Below, one piece after another: positions 36,175 to 49,540 of a DNA stretch of 64,000 nucleotides (position 1 is its first letter; each line of letters begins with the position of its first letter). Origin of the DNA: Antitrichia curtipendula (taxonomy: Eukaryota; Streptophyta; Bryopsida; Hypnales; Leucodontaceae). The notes beneath the pieces were generated by a model. That model worked only from the letters and a program-made list of their open reading frames with translations, was not told the DNA's origin and searched no databases. The stretch lies in NCBI GenBank assembly GCA_951230915.1, contig OX579636.1:26285567-26349566 (forward strand). The letters are read 5' to 3'. Position numbers and translations under genes: made by a program.

Positions 36175-38819
36175 GTCCAGGCCTCACCTGTAGAAATACT
36201 CAGCACTTGCTCTTCATTTTGATTCCACAATGCTACTCGAATAAATCGCCGAGTTTCAACACAACACACACAAAGTAGCAAACCAACAAATTCTTGTTTT
36301 ACACCAATCACTCTAAACAGACAATACTTCCACAGAGAATAGCAATCGCAACAACAAAGACGACGTCCGTTTAAAGAAGTTCATTTCCGCGTCACTAGCA
36401 ACCAGACTCGAAAACAGTCATAACTAAATCCAAGAACTCATTAACAACACAGACAACAACAGAATCAAAGAGAGAACAACGATAGCAATGACTATAAGAG
36501 CCAAAAAAAGCTCCTTCCTCTTTGCGTCAACAGCACCAAAAACAAACACTGTCGAAAATGATATATTGTTTTTTGTTGTCCTGTAGATATATCCACTGTA
36601 CGGGAGCCTTGATATTCAAGTGTCAAGTAACAACCCAGCAACAATCATTTAGCAGTGATTGTGTATATTTTTGTATTAAAGAAAACAATGTATAGAAAAG
36701 AATTTATAGAAAAGAATTAAAAGAATTTTGAAAAGTGTGATATACATTTCAAAAATTATGTGTCCATTGATGCAAAGCCTACCAAATTCTTCTAGTCCAG
36801 TGGTGCAAAAACTGTATCAAATATCTTTGCTTCAAAGAAACTTTTCAAGGGTGGATTTTTACTGATATTTTTGCTGATTTAGCTCTTATAATACTGCAAA
36901 GTTTTGAGGACAATAGTACTTTAAAATACTCATAGTCAAAAGCTAAAATCTTTATTAATATTTGTCCTCTTACAAATTTAACCATAGAATACTTTTTTTA
37001 ACTAATTTCAGTACATCCTCCCAAAATTTTAGATTCAGAGTCTATTTCGATCAAGTCTTTTTAAAAGAGTCTTTTTTTGAACTTAAAAACTTATTTTTTG
37101 AGGTTGAATCTACCAATAGTTTGAATTATAGAATATTTGCAAAGCAAAGTCAATAGAATCTAAACTGTAAGAGTGTTAAAGAACTAACAAAATAATCTTG
37201 AAAAAAATAAGTGGATGAAAAAAATGCATTATCATATATTTAGGGTGTGTTTATCTTCATCCATTGTTCAAAATTTGAACACTTAGTCCTTGCGCAGGTT
37301 TAAGAAAATTATGAAGTAGAGGGTAGTACTTGATGAAAGAAAAAAATTAATCGCTAATAATTTATTCAAGAATTTGAGAATAATTGTTTCTAATAGTGAA
37401 GATGTTCTAGTAAACAATAATACCCTTCTTTTATTTCAGAAGTTTCAAAATTTAGTTCAAAAAATGACTTTATATATTTTTTCTACTTTTATTGCCCATA
37501 AAATTAAACTCCTCCTATCTTTTTCATTATTTAGAATCAAATGGGTCAAATATTTTTGAGATGTACCAATCTATACAATCAAATAAGATTATTTAATATT
37601 TTCTTAGAATATATTTCTAGCTACCCACTTGACATTGAAATAATAAAAACTTAGAACTTTTGTGATATTTATCAGAACGACATGAAATATCTTGCAATAG
37701 ATGTTGGTCAAAATTTGCTCTTTGAGGTGTTATTGGTTCGTTTACAATGGAAGATGCTAAAAAAATAGATCACAAAAGACAATTTTCTAGTGTACTTTGG
37801 CCATTTGTACCTCCTTGCTCTAAATTTAAGTTTTTAATAAAAAATAATGATCATTTTTGAAATTGAGTTCAACTAATGAAATGAAGTTAACTAAGCACAA
37901 AATAGAGGTTTTCTAATTATAGAATGACATGGATATTTGGATTACACCATGATATTCCACACTATAATATACACTTATGGTGAGAATTTCAGACTTTTAT
38001 AATATATGTTGTATTTGATAAAAAAAAATTAAAAAAAATCTTCACTCTTTCTTGAAGAAATGACAATAATTTCAAATTTTCACCAAAAATTTGAAAAATT
38101 TATGACTAGTAGAAAATATTTGTGATTTCATCTCTTAAAACAAAACAAAATAATTTACACTCATACTTAGTGACAAAATAATACCTACAAGAGCAACAAA
38201 TTTTGAGGTTGTTCGCACGGTCATTAATAGTCTTTGGCCTTTAAGGGTTAAAACTAGTATGAACTACAATGGCCAAGATTAAATTATGTTGAAACTGATA
38301 TCCAAGACAACTAAAAGACCCTCAAAAATGAGGAAAACTGAAAGATATTTACAGTAAGTTTCAGTGGAAATTTGTAAATTCTTTGAGTTCATTGAACTAT
38401 TGATCACAGTCTGGCAAGCAAAGCACTGTCTTTTGATCTAAAGTCTAGTTTCATAGAACATTAAGTAAGTAAGGAGCTCGACTTTGTTGAAATAGTAGGT
38501 TTGCAAGACATATCAATCAACTCCATAGTCGTATGAGATATGGAAATTGAAGACTTAGTTTGAATCTGGTCTGGGAGGGAGCATATTGATAGTTCCCACA
38601 ATAAGTTATGTTCGCTTTGTGAAAGGATCAGCACTGAATTCTGTAAGCAGAGTAAAGGCAAATTATTTCAGAAGATCAACACTAACAAATTTCCAACCAC
38701 TTCCACTGCCTGAAAAAAAGGCAAACACCTCACCTCCTACAAAGTGCTGAAGGAAGGTAGAATGTAACAAAACTAACCCGATAAGAAATTATTGCCTGCA
38801 CATATGCCTTAATTTCCAC
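36175..38819. repeat. AT-rich DNA with old dispersed repeat
   Basis: No gene. Bases about 36950-37300 match 42960-43200 (agaatatttgcaaag, tggatgaaaaa, tcatccattgttcaaa, tagtcctt). Bases 38240-38265 carry a ctttaagggttaaa end like the TTAA elements, but no partner end was found. Confidence 0.4.
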
Positions 38820-39180
38820 ATTAGATGGTTTTTCGGGGGTCTGGAGGGCCGTTTGGGGCCTGTTCCTGGCGCTGTTCCCCCGGCAGCAAAAGAACGGTCG
38901 CTGTCAGAAAAAAAAGATTTCAAAAAGATTTTTAAGAAAAAAAAATCTTAAAATCTTAAAATGGAAAAACAAGATGAACAATTTTTTTCTTTTTTCTTTG
39001 AAAAAAAATATTTTTTTTGTATGACGTGGCAGTCGCTGTGCCATGTCACGCAGCTGCTGCGACACAGTTCGAGACAGTTTCGGACTCTGGGAACTCGCAG
39101 CCCTCCACAGGGGCTGAAAAACATGTAATGGAGGCGGTAAGGCCCAATTCGACTACCATTTTGCACATGCACTTCAAATG
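38820..39180. other. GC-rich patch around an A/T core
   Basis: GC-rich edges (ggtctggagggccgtttggg at 38838, and cgcagctgctgcgacacagt at 39050) enclose a poly-A/T core. Edges show weak inverted similarity, as in a worn transposon. No gene. Confidence 0.25.
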
Positions 39181-41347
39181 TTGAGCTAATTCTTCTTCTA
39201 TTGTAATTCTTGCAAATATCTTCTAATCACAAGCATATCACCTAAACTGGTCCCTTTAAAAATTTGTAACTCAAGCTAAAAGAGGTTACAAGCTTTTCAC
39301 TTGATTTGCTCAAAGGCCTCATTATAATGAACTTCTTGAAATGGCATTCTAGAATATCCTACTAACTTGCTACACTGTCATTGACGTGAGGAAACTTGTC
39401 AAACATTCAAACTATGTTGCAGTGTAAAAGTCAGTATCTGGGCGGTAAGATTAAAGAAGTGAAAGTGCATTACAAATTATATGGTGGCCAATAGATTGGT
39501 GCACCTACATGTACAACAATGTGAAGATGTCAACAAACATTTTGTGAAGCACTCATATACATTTCTATCGTTGGTTTTTGACAATTAGCAACAATTAGCA
39601 AACCCTTTTCCGTTTGCCCTTTGGTAGCTTTTGATGTTCTTGCCACACCTATACACAATTTCCGAGATAATTCCCAAAGGGGATTATTCTAGGGTTGATT
39701 AGCAATTAAAAACACAAACTAGTTCTTTCCCTTTCTTGTGCCAAATGACCCCCTTCATTATTGTCAATCCTACTTCACAAAAAAGTGGCAATATCGTGTT
39801 TTTAAAAATAGACCCACCAAGGAGTAGAGAAAACAAGTAGATATGCTAAGAGAGCCTTTCTCCCTTTCATTGTGCAAAGCTACAAATAACACAAGAAGCT
39901 CTTTGACTCGTTTCACATTGTAGCTACCTAAATTAGCTTCCAAAATGGACATTTTGCTTCTACATTGGGCAATTAGGGGCATCGTATTACATCATGTATG
40001 TGTTACACGATTGAAAACAAAAATAACCAAGTAGCCATCAAATCAGCCACCTATTTTCAACACTTTGAAAATTCATTGAATAAATCATACTACTATAGTA
40101 TGAAGTCACCTTTGGCACATTTTTTGCTCAATTGGAAGGGGTTGGTTTGGCAAAAAAAAATTCATTAATAATTTATTTGACAATTATGAAATATTTTTTC
40201 TTAACTTTCAACAATCCTTTAATTAATCTTGGAAGATGAAGGGGTCTCTTCATTGCATAGAAAAGTGATAGTTGTAACTTTCAACGAACTCTTTGTTTTT
40301 TGTAGTGTCCTTGCTTTGTTGTAAAGTTAGAAGAATGAATCTAGATCTCATGGGATTCAAGTTGTATAGGTATCTCTTCCAACATTTTGACTTTCTTTAC
40401 GTGTAATTTTCCTTGGATTTGACAAAGTGGCTATTAATTTCTAAAACCATTCAGCAAGTATTTCAATCTGACAAATGCATCACTGAGCACACTCCTTTCC
40501 AAACCTTTGTTTCATGATAGTGCTCCTACAGACTTTGGTCTCCCATGCTTCCAACAACGGTTTCATCACAGATTTTGAGCAAGTTGTGACATAATTGTGA
40601 GTTCAATATATAACTATCTGAGAAATTGCTTGAGAAATTGGCCTTTACAGCAAATTATTTCGGAAGAACTGATCTCAAGAATATCTCTCTAAACATGCCA
40701 AAGGAACTACTATGCACAAGTCTTCTCTGGACAATGTATTGGATCTTATTTTGATTCTTACATTAGTGAGTGTTAGGACTAGATGGTGGAGCTGGTGAAC
40801 AAAACCTCAGTAAGTGTGCACATGGTGCAATGAGAGAAAATAACTTAGAAGAAATTTTGAACCTTCGACCTTAGCTTCACCTGGTGTATGGAAGAAATCA
40901 ACTGAACACAAATTTCAATGAGAATAGACTAAATCCGACTGCCAAATACACACAACTGCAGGTCTTCCATCATGAAATCCTAAATTATTTGTTGCTATGT
41001 AGCACACAAAACCTTAAGCACATTGAAGAACATAGGTGATGAGACAATAGATTAAGCACAGCGCATCACTTTTGAGTTCTCAGAGCATCTTACCAATCCA
41101 TACAACTCAAGAAATCTTGTGCAAGCTTCACAAAGCTCAAGTCACAAAGTTGGCAAGCTTCGTCAACAACAGTCAAAAATCTTCCTTCCCCAAAGTACCA
41201 AGAGAAATGTAAGCGAGGAAATCTTCGTCTCTTTCAACTGAAAATTCTCCTTTCCAAGAGAAATGCAAATGCAAAGTGCTTCTCATCCCATTCCCACCCT
41301 CCATTGTGTGTTTGGTTTCTGGTATATCATGGTATCACTCTGCCGCC
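39181..41347. other. AT-rich intergenic DNA
   Basis: No recognised gene or bounded element. Short open frames have no domains. Confidence 0.4.
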
Positions 41348-41926
41348 TAAGGTAGGAGCACCCATAACCGTCCATGTACCCCGTATTTAGACTTTAGAGT
41401 TTCTTTAATCCTTTAATGGTGGATTGGGCACCGTAGAAATCATTTGTTTTGGTACTGTGTAAATTTCAAGGTTAAAAAAAATGCAAAAGCACTTATTGGA
41501 AGTCAAGCTACTGTAGGAAACATTCCCTTTTCACACAAAATTTTGAGGATGAATAGTTACACTTTCATCTTGCATGGAAAGATTCTTTATCATTCATCGG
41601 CCAAAAAATGTTTGCTATGTTGTTTATAGATTATAGTGTCTCCAAAAGTACTTTGAAATTGTCTCCATCCTTAGTTGGGGTTGGTGGGCTTTGATTATTT
41701 TAGATTTTGGTGCTAGAATCAAGGCAAATTTAGAAGAGTGTGGTTTAGGGTGCCTTAGGGAGTTCTACTTTGAAATTTCTAAGAAAATTAGATGCCTTAT
41801 CCAAAAACCATATTTTTTTAATTCATGATTTTCAATTGCTAGTATTGGAAAAAAAAATTCTAAAATAAATTTACCTCCAACTATGCTAAATTGCTTAAAT
41901 AGACAGTTATGAGTGCTCCTACCTTA
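41348..41926. mobile_element. TAAGGT-ended TIR element, copy 2
   Basis: Inverted termini TAAGGTAGGAGCACCCATAA and TTATGAGTGCTCCTACCTTA pair over about 25 bp. Same family as 35785-36174 and 49910-50185. It holds a 61-codon open frame without a domain and looks non-autonomous. Confidence 0.65.
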
Positions 41927-44515
41927 TCTCCCTACTTCATTGGACAACATCAACAATAATTTCCACAATCAAAATCTATAAAAATGAGACATTTATGCAG
42001 ACTCTAGTATAAACAAAGAGTCCATTCTTGAACATCATCGTACAACTCTCTCTCTCACACCTGTTGTAGAAACTTCTAAAGCATGTCAAGCATGATATAT
42101 AAGATATTATAAAGACAATATGTTGGAGAACAATATTTAATGTATTTTTTAATGAAAACATATTTATGATTGGAAATAGTGTTAAAGAATTTACAAAAGG
42201 TGTCTATTTATCATAAAAAATTAATCCAATTTCCACCTAGTATTTGTGTTCCTATTTCTATCTTCAAAATATAGCCAAATACAACAATTGCTTTAAAAAA
42301 ATTCTCATTTTGGTAATACATATGATCTAAACTTAGCTTCTAATCCAATCAAGGACTAATCTATGATGAAACTTTTTTTAAATTCTCTTCATCCCATTGG
42401 TAGTCTTCTAAAGACAAGCTTCAATGATATATAGTACATACTGAAACAAATAAAGAATGCTCTATATTATTGAGTAGCTTAGATATTTTGGAGGAGTTTT
42501 TGTTATTTACTATAATCTCATTACTTTTAGTTTGTACTTTCTACAAATGAACAAGTAATAATATAATCAAAATATTAGAGACATATACTAAAATTCACAA
42601 TTACATAAAAAGTCAAACCAACTTATGTATGATGGGCATTCAAATATAACCAAAGTCCATCCTAGTAAAACATTTTCTTTTAGATTAGAGCCTTTTAATA
42701 CTAATGTTGAGCTTCATCACTTAAAATGTGATTCATAGATCGTATTCATATGGTTAATTCAACTCCAACTTCAACTAATATCTTTCAATAAAATTAAAAA
42801 TTAAAAATTAAAATTTTACTTTAAAATTGGTTATAGATTGTAATTGTTTTTGTAATTCCAAAAGATTTCATTGTCCTTGTGTTCAAAATGTTTAAGTCCT
42901 AATTATGATGTTTTTTTGAAGATTTTTATTTTACTAATTCATTCAAGTCATTTTGAAGTGATATCTTTTCAATTGAAAAGTTATTCTTTGGATCAAACAT
43001 ACTTGTATACCTTAAACTGTATAATGTTTGCAAAGTAATGAGAATTTGTGAAAATCTACAAGGTACAAATATGAGAGAATTAACACATGAATCTAGAGAT
43101 AATAAAATGGATGAAAAATGAAGATTTTATGTACTTGGAATATGTTTGCATTCATCCATTATTTGAAATTTGAATGTCTAGTCCTTTAAGGGGCTAAGAT
43201 CCTATGACCAATATGGACTTTCAACAACATCATGGGCAGTGAACAACATGGGGCAAATTTGTATTATATCCACTTCTTTGTGGGTGATGATGTATTTTGA
43301 ATAGCATTTTGAGGAAAAAATAAAAACTTGTGTAATTTAATTTTCAGAAAATTCATAGATTATTCATAAGGGGTCTCAAAAATACATCATTCAAGAAATT
43401 ATTTTTTTCTTTTAATTTCCAAATCTTTCTTGCAAAGTTGCAATAATAAACTATGAAACTCAAATATAAAAATATAGTTTAGAATAGTATAAAATGGTAT
43501 TTCTATCCGATAAACAACAACTATGTGAGCATTATAGTTGGAGGCCCCAAAATTTACATTGGTTTTGACCTTTGGAAGCAACCAAGTAGATTGTCAATGC
43601 TCTATGTAATCCCTCAAGGACTAAGAAGACACAATGTGTTCTCATCAAATTTTCAATGGCAAATTCTCGATTTAGTGAAGCAAATCTCAATATTTTGGAA
43701 ACTAAGGACTTGTAGAGCAACAAGTTTACATACTTGTTGGATTTTCTGATTTTCAAAATTTCAATGTGAGAAGTATTTAAAAATTTATGTAGAAAATGTA
43801 GTCTAATAGAAAAAGGGAACAAGAATAACTTTTTTACAATGAAAGAAATAGAAGGGATGAAAAAAACATTCTTTTGGAAATTTATAGTCTTTAATCTATA
43901 TTAAAAAAATTGACCCTAGAGAAAAAAAATTATTTGTATTTTTATCTATTTTAAAAATACAAGGTTCAATTTGGTGTAATTAAGAATACAAAAATTAATT
44001 AGAATGATATCAAATTTTTGAACATTTTCCAAACACTACCCTAATAGTATCAATTATAAAACTTCAAAAATTGACACATATATGAAATTTTTATAAATTT
44101 GGTAGGATCCAATCAATTTGGTTTGGGCTTTCTACTCCTGTCTGAAAATGTGTACAAACTTGAGAGAGTTTTTTATTTCTGATTTTCTAAAATGAATAAA
44201 TACTACATTTGCCTTAGATTCCAGTACAATTCTTTTTGAGGGTAAAAAATCATTATTCATCTTTTTATAATTTTATAATTTCCAAAACTGCGTATTTTGC
44301 CTATAAAGTTGATCATCCAAAATTGTTATAATCTAAAAATGCAACAATCAATATTTTCCACAATTAATTTCATGCATACTAAATAAAGTAGTCTTTACTT
44401 TTGTATGGTTAAAATTAAAAAATTTCAAGCACATCCATGTGCAGAAAAATATCAAAGTGGGATAATTTATTGAAAACCTGCATTGTCAAAAAGTTGTTAG
44501 GGCTTGAGGGGTTAA
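41927..44515. repeat. AT-rich DNA with old dispersed repeat
   Basis: No gene. Bases 42690-43200 are one copy of the repeat family also at 27330-27560 (inverted) and 36950-37300. The right end, cctttaaggggctaa near 43180, resembles the TTAA-element termini. Confidence 0.4.
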
Positions 44516-45240
44516 TCCCTAAAGTTTTTTTACTATGTTTTTATCAAAACGCTCCAAAACTGCCATTTCTAGGACAAGTACTGAATTTTTTAAGAAGAAC
44601 TTTTTTGAACACATTTAACTGGAAGATCTTGTAGTAAACTAGTTTGAGAACATGTGGAAATTTTTTCAAAAATTTCCACCATGCAGATTGCTAGATATTA
44701 GCATTTGAATTGGAAAAGAAACTTTTGGGGGCCTTGCGAAAATTGGGCAGCTGCACTTCAGATGGGCACATGTGTATGAAAAAATGCCCAAAATGGTGGT
44801 TACTCTTTGGATTCATTCTTGAAGGCAAGCTGGAAACATGATTGAAATTTTTTTAGATCATTTGGAATTGTACAACATATAGGAAAAAATAGTAAGTAGA
44901 AAGAAGTAGAAAATGATTCAAAACACTAAATTGCTAACAATTTATTCATGGAATTGAAAAATCCCAATCTCCATGGTTGTAATGTTGTAGTAAATAGTCT
45001 ATACCTAATGTTTTTATTTTTTTTGGAAAATATTTAAATTTGAATTAAATAAAGGGCTTCAAAGTTTATTTTAGAATAGAGATTCCACGACTATCCGCAA
45101 ACTACCCGCAAACTTAAACTCCCATAACTTTTATCTCATTAATCCAAATGAAATTATTCAAAGATTTCCATGTATATAAAGATCTATGTCCATGTAAACA
45201 TCCATGTATATAAAGTTTTCCATGTATATAAAGTTTTCCA
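44516..45240 (-). mobile_element. TTAA-flanked element, truncated copy E (inverted)
   Basis: TTAA at 44512-44515 is followed by TCCCTAAAG. The interior aligns in reverse with copy D (ctgccatttctaggacaagt, gggcagctgcacttcag, ctacccgcaaacttaaactc). Similarity is lost near 45240 and the opposite end is missing. A short tandem array, ccatgtatataaagttttc, lies at 45200-45245. Confidence 0.65.
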
Positions 45241-45758
45241 TGTCCAAAATTTGAGTGACGAGCATAGAGGTTTGAAGTTTTTTTTGTTTTTTTGTTACAT
45301 TGAGATCTCCCGAACCATGTGTCCCCTGGTCGCGTTCTTGTTACCATCTGAAAGCTTTCGGCGAGGATGGATGTACAAGCTTTATTTTGTCACATGTAAA
45401 CCTACGATGTGAAAGTTATTGAATTTCAAAGTCTTTATAAATTAAAAAATTACTTCTACTTTTGTTTTGTGCATGGCAACAACACAGGGCACACTACTGC
45501 AGAGTATACATTTATAAAGTATATAAGCCAAAAATATGCAAGAATTCAAGGAAGGTTCAAGCGCTATTAAGGGATTATAAGGGCCTCCTTACATGTATTG
45601 GTAGGTGGGAGTAGTCAGCAATGCCGAAATATAGAAGCACTTTTATGCTCCTTCTATAGTATTTTCAATACTAATATTAGTGGAACTGCCTCTCCTCCTT
45701 CCGCGCTTACCGATCATCAGTGGCACTATTCTTGTCTTCTAGTTGCTTTTCCTGCCCA
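45241..45758. other. Intergenic DNA left of the hAT element
   Basis: No gene. GC content rises toward the hAT element. Confidence 0.35.
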
Positions 45759-46017
45759 TCGGGCTCACATGCAGTGAATAAAATAAGGATTGAGGAGGGT
45801 CGTGCGACACGCTCCCTGACGACCCTTGCAGGCGCCTCGCTGGCGCTCGGAAGTTTTTTTGTAACCGTTGGAGTGGCTGCCTAGGGTATTTCGCCCGTCT
45901 GCTTGTGGCGACTGCCCGTTTCTAGCATCGAGCAGCAACTGGCGACACTTGTCATGCTGCGGTTTCAGAAATGGCGAATCTGCAAAAAAAATTTGAACAC
46001 AAATAAAAACTGAAAGT

Positions 46018-46078
46018 ATTACCCAGGGGAGTTGAACCCCGGCCGTTATGGCCTTGCCCAACGCAATGGGTAATCCCA
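46018..46078 (-). other. tRNA-like fold in the hAT 3' region
   Basis: On the - strand, ATTACCC and GGGTAAT can pair as a 7-bp acceptor-like stem, enclosing a GGCCATAACGGCC hairpin and GGGGTTCAACTCCCC, a perfect T-arm-like hairpin with a B-box match (GGTTCAACTCC). The total is about 57 nt and a D-arm is missing, so it is not a working tRNA. It may be a SINE or tRNA relic, or chance. Confidence 0.3.
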
Positions 46079-46153
46079 CCCACCCCCAACCCAGTTAGTG
46101 AAAATGATTAAGAACTTTGAATCCCAAACTTGCCAACTTAATGGAAACAGAGT

Positions 46154-48733
46154 TTACAGATCTGTTCCCCGTCGTAGTCGTTCCTCCCGCCACGAAGTAA
46201 TGGCCTTGTGCACAGGGAAAGTACTGAGAGTGAAGAATTCCTGTGAAAAGATTTTGACACACGTATCCACATGGCCATCCAAGCGGTTTCGTAACTTAGA
46301 CTTCATAAAACTCAAAGTTGAAAAGGTCCGTTCATCTGCAACACTCCCAAGAACCACACATGCTGCAATTTCCGCCAACTTTATGAACTCAGAGAGGCGG
46401 TTGAGCATGAGTGCATTTTGAGAAATGCGGATCCATACCTTTCTGAACGGATTCTGTTCAATCGGTTCCTCCATGCTTGGTTTTGCATGGGCTTTCATTG
46501 TCAACTTGAAGAGTGACATTTGCAATGTGAGCAGTCTCCCGTCTATCACAGGGTCCACCTGCTGTTGCTTGGACTCATCGTCATTGCCACAGTCAACCTG
46601 CCGCACAATGCAGAAATGCGACTTGATAGTGGCAACATGCAAGGGGAACAAGTCCTCCACATTGGCCTGCAACCAGTACTGAGGGAAAACCATTCCCAAT
46701 GCCGTCATCAATTCAACCTCTGGGAAACGGCCATCGAGTTCCAAAGTAAGCATTTCGGCTGCATCCCTGCATTGTGCCTTCACGGACGAAATGATGGCAG
46801 CCAGGTCCTGCTTGTTAACTGGCAGTTGTTTCCCAGTGATAGGGCAGATTGAGTGCGCCGGGTACGTATGCCCTGCAATTCGAAATGCCAAAGTCTCCCC
46901 ACCCGTATTCAAGTCAGTAATCCACTCTTGAGAAATGCAGTAGGACTTATCGTGGACCACATCGTAGAACATTTGGAAATGCTGCTGCTGCCACGCAGAG
47001 TCCCTGTCGCTGTACATGGCGTACAACTCAGCCTGGCATATTTTAACTGCCGCCACATAGTCACTGATGAACACATGCTCAGACTGTGCAAACTTCATCA
47101 AGCTGTTGATGGACTCAAGCAACGGCAAGAGACAGGGGAGTCCAAGCAGTGTACCAACATCACAAAGCAAACCGTAGTTCACCCTCGCTGCTTCTCTCGC
47201 AACTGCCTGCTTCACGCTGAGGTTCGGCTCCTTCACTGCCGCGTCCTCGCACATTTTTGCAATCAGAGTCTTGTATTCGCCCAAGATCCTCCTCAGCGGG
47301 TCCAACACAGAAATCCACCGAGTCTTCACATTTCTGAGCATGCGCTGCCCCTCTGTTTCCACTAACTCGGCAAGCTTCTGAAATTCTAAGTTTCGTTTCG
47401 GACTATGGCTAAAGTACGTGAACATTGCTTGACACAGAGATTCAACTTTGGAGACAATCGGCAAATCTGAGAGAGGCTCCACGGCCAGATTCGTTCTATG
47501 TGCCATGCAGTGCACACCAAAGAGAAAAGGGGCCATGTTCTGCCTCATTTGCACAATCACTCCATTCCTAGACCCTTGAAACACAGACGCACCGTCTACA
47601 CCAAAACAGACAAGTCTGCTAGCGATTTCGCAGTGTGAAAGCCCTGTGTGATGAGACAGCATCCCTTTGATGCACCCCCGAATGCTATCAGCCCCATTTC
47701 CCTCAACCAATCGACCCAAGGACAGCAGAACGGGAACTCGCTTGAAGCCAACAGACATATACAAATGCAAGGATAACCATGACTGCGAATCCACGGTAGT
47801 AACTTCATCTGCGCTCAAAGAAAAGAAACGGGCTTTGGACACAACCTGCTTCGTGTGTGCCGCTAGTGCTTTAGCCAGGTGATCGGCCATATCCCAAGCT
47901 ACGGGAATGGACCAATGCTTGGCAGGGAAATCTGGGACGAAGAGCAGTTGAAGTAGCTCCCTGAGGTTCTCGAACTGGTTCAATGGCCTGCCCTGCATCA
48001 ACAACCAGAGTATGCAGCGGAACTGCACCACCTTCCGTTTGCGCTCCGCAATCGTCCCCTGTGCCACCTGCTGCAAAACTGTATCCCCAGCCTTCCCAAG
48101 ACGTGCAAAGTATATTTTTTCGTTCTTCATGTGCGCATTAGTGGAAAGAAAGAAATGATCCCCCGCCTTGATTTTCCCAAAGGAAGTAACAGCTTTCCTC
48201 CTCCCACAATGTTTCCAGAGAGAGTCAAGTTTTGGAACGATCAATTTCTCCCTCCCCTCAACCTCCGTGCAAATCTTGCAGCGTACCTGCCTGATTTTGC
48301 CGTCCGCTCCGACCACGCTCTCGGCCCAGGGCATACGCGCGGCCCATGTGTCTTGCCACTGTCGATTTGCCTCGTATCGGGAACGCTTGGAACGAGCAGA
48401 ATCGTGAGCTGTTGACGCCTCCGCTGTGTCGAGGATGACAACGTCCGCATCTGCTGCAGACAGGGTGATTGCTTTGAACCCTTCACCTGGCGCGTGAAGA
48501 TCAGAAACCATGTCAGAATCACAAGCATTCGTGGAAGGGGTGCCGAGAAGCACCGGTGACTTCGACTGTGCCTGCGTGAAGGCACACTCAGAAGTTGGTT
48601 TAGAAACCATCAGATCCGCCCTCCCCTCGTAAAGAAATTTTTTCATCATAGACTGTTGCGGAGGCATGATGAGAAGTGCACACGAGAATTTATCAAACAA
48701 TGGAAAGCACGTCGCAACACAGGAACAAAACAA
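46154..48733 (-). CDS. hAT-type transposase with BED-like zinc finger
   Basis: An uninterrupted 859-codon frame. From the N-terminus: a Ser-rich leader; a BED/TTF-like zinc finger near residues 150-185 (RCKIC...WKHC); the RNase H-like core with FFSLSADEVTT (first Asp) and CFGVDGASV (second Asp); HCMAHRTNLAVE, the C/H motif of hAT enzymes; KTRWISVLDPL; and the C-terminal dimerisation region, VLGSVADERTFSTLSF then KSKLRNRL. The enzyme would cut at the element ends and reinsert it. Met at codon 23 (MPPQQSMMKKFL) is an alternative start and looks more natural than the Cys-rich 22 residues before it. No intron is needed. The intact frame, against decayed neighbours, suggests recent activity or domestication. 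GC content exceeds that of the surroundings. The closest resemblance is to hAT/ZNF862-like TTF-type proteins; subfamily not determined. Confidence 0.9.
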   Translation of the reverse strand: MFCSCVATCFPLFDKFSCALLIMPPQQSMMKKFLYEGRADLMVSKPTSECAFTQAQSKSPVLLGTPSTNACDSDMVSDLHAPGEGFKAITLSAADADVVILDTAEASTAHDSARSKRSRYEANRQWQDTWAARMPWAESVVGADGKIRQVRCKICTEVEGREKLIVPKLDSLWKHCGRRKAVTSFGKIKAGDHFFLSTNAHMKNEKIYFARLGKAGDTVLQQVAQGTIAERKRKVVQFRCILWLLMQGRPLNQFENLRELLQLLFVPDFPAKHWSIPVAWDMADHLAKALAAHTKQVVSKARFFSLSADEVTTVDSQSWLSLHLYMSVGFKRVPVLLSLGRLVEGNGADSIRGCIKGMLSHHTGLSHCEIASRLVCFGVDGASVFQGSRNGVIVQMRQNMAPFLFGVHCMAHRTNLAVEPLSDLPIVSKVESLCQAMFTYFSHSPKRNLEFQKLAELVETEGQRMLRNVKTRWISVLDPLRRILGEYKTLIAKMCEDAAVKEPNLSVKQAVAREAARVNYGLLCDVGTLLGLPCLLPLLESINSLMKFAQSEHVFISDYVAAVKICQAELYAMYSDRDSAWQQQHFQMFYDVVHDKSYCISQEWITDLNTGGETLAFRIAGHTYPAHSICPITGKQLPVNKQDLAAIISSVKAQCRDAAEMLTLELDGRFPEVELMTALGMVFPQYWLQANVEDLFPLHVATIKSHFCIVRQVDCGNDDESKQQQVDPVIDGRLLTLQMSLFKLTMKAHAKPSMEEPIEQNPFRKVWIRISQNALMLNRLSEFIKLAEIAACVVLGSVADERTFSTLSFMKSKLRNRLDGHVDTCVKIFSQEFFTLSTFPVHKAITSWREERLRRGTDL

Positions 48734-49540
48734 GCGGGTGAAAACTCATCTGTCTAAAACTGCCTGAAAATTCGACATTTTATTTCGAAATCCGTTGCCC
48801 TTGCACCGCGAACCTGCAAAACATGAAGAGCACGCAAAAAACAAAGCACTCCACTCCTGCATTGCTAAAATTAAAGCACACATCAATGCATACAACAAAT
48901 TGCCCATTTGAATTAACAAAGTGCACTCCTACATTGCTAAAATTTGAAGCCTACGTCAATGCAGTGAATGCACAGAGCAATTTTGCAATTCGACCTTCCA
49001 AGTTGCAAGTTTAAAGTTCACTGGACCATGCTAAACCCTAAACCCTGCCAAAAACGACAATTCCCGAAGTCTAAACGGAAGAAGCATACAAAACCTAAGA
49101 CGCACCCTAATCCAAGCAGCAATTAAGAGAACGCCAAAGCAAAATGAATCAAGAACCTGATTTAGTGAAAAGCCTGACTTCTCTCGTGCCTCGAACTTCC
49201 CTCCCTCCACAATTCATGTAAACCCATGAAGTCGTAAACCTGCATTTCAACTAAATCGGAATTGCTGCTGCGCATGAGAGATTGGGAGCGAGACAAAAGG
49301 AAGTGGGCTCGAACAACAGGCGAATGGCAGCCATCTAGCAACAGCAAACTCTACAATTCCGCAAGACTTTTGGCGCGTTTGAGGAAAAAGGGAGGAGCAG
49401 GTGGCGACTTGAGGAAGACGCTGGACAGGCTCGCGAGGCGACTGGAGCAGGCCTGGGGCGGCTGACAGGGCACCTGAGCTGGCCCTCAACGTCGACGTCA
49501 GGCGAAAACAAAAAAGTCACCTCGCCTTTTTACCATACTG
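48734..49540 (-). promoter_or_regulatory. Presumed promoter/leader zone of the hAT transposase
   Basis: Non-coding DNA between the transposase start and the right element end. No TATA box could be fixed. It contains a direct repeat, cactccnncattgctaaaat with aagc.ca.atcaatgca, at about 48849-48890 and 48925-48966. Small open frames on both strands have no domain. Confidence 0.3.

Noticed and set aside
46425..48415. Open frames up to 170 codons on the + strand opposite the hAT transposase
   Set aside because: Shadows of a GC-rich coding region; no domains, and the - strand frame has the full set of hAT motifs.
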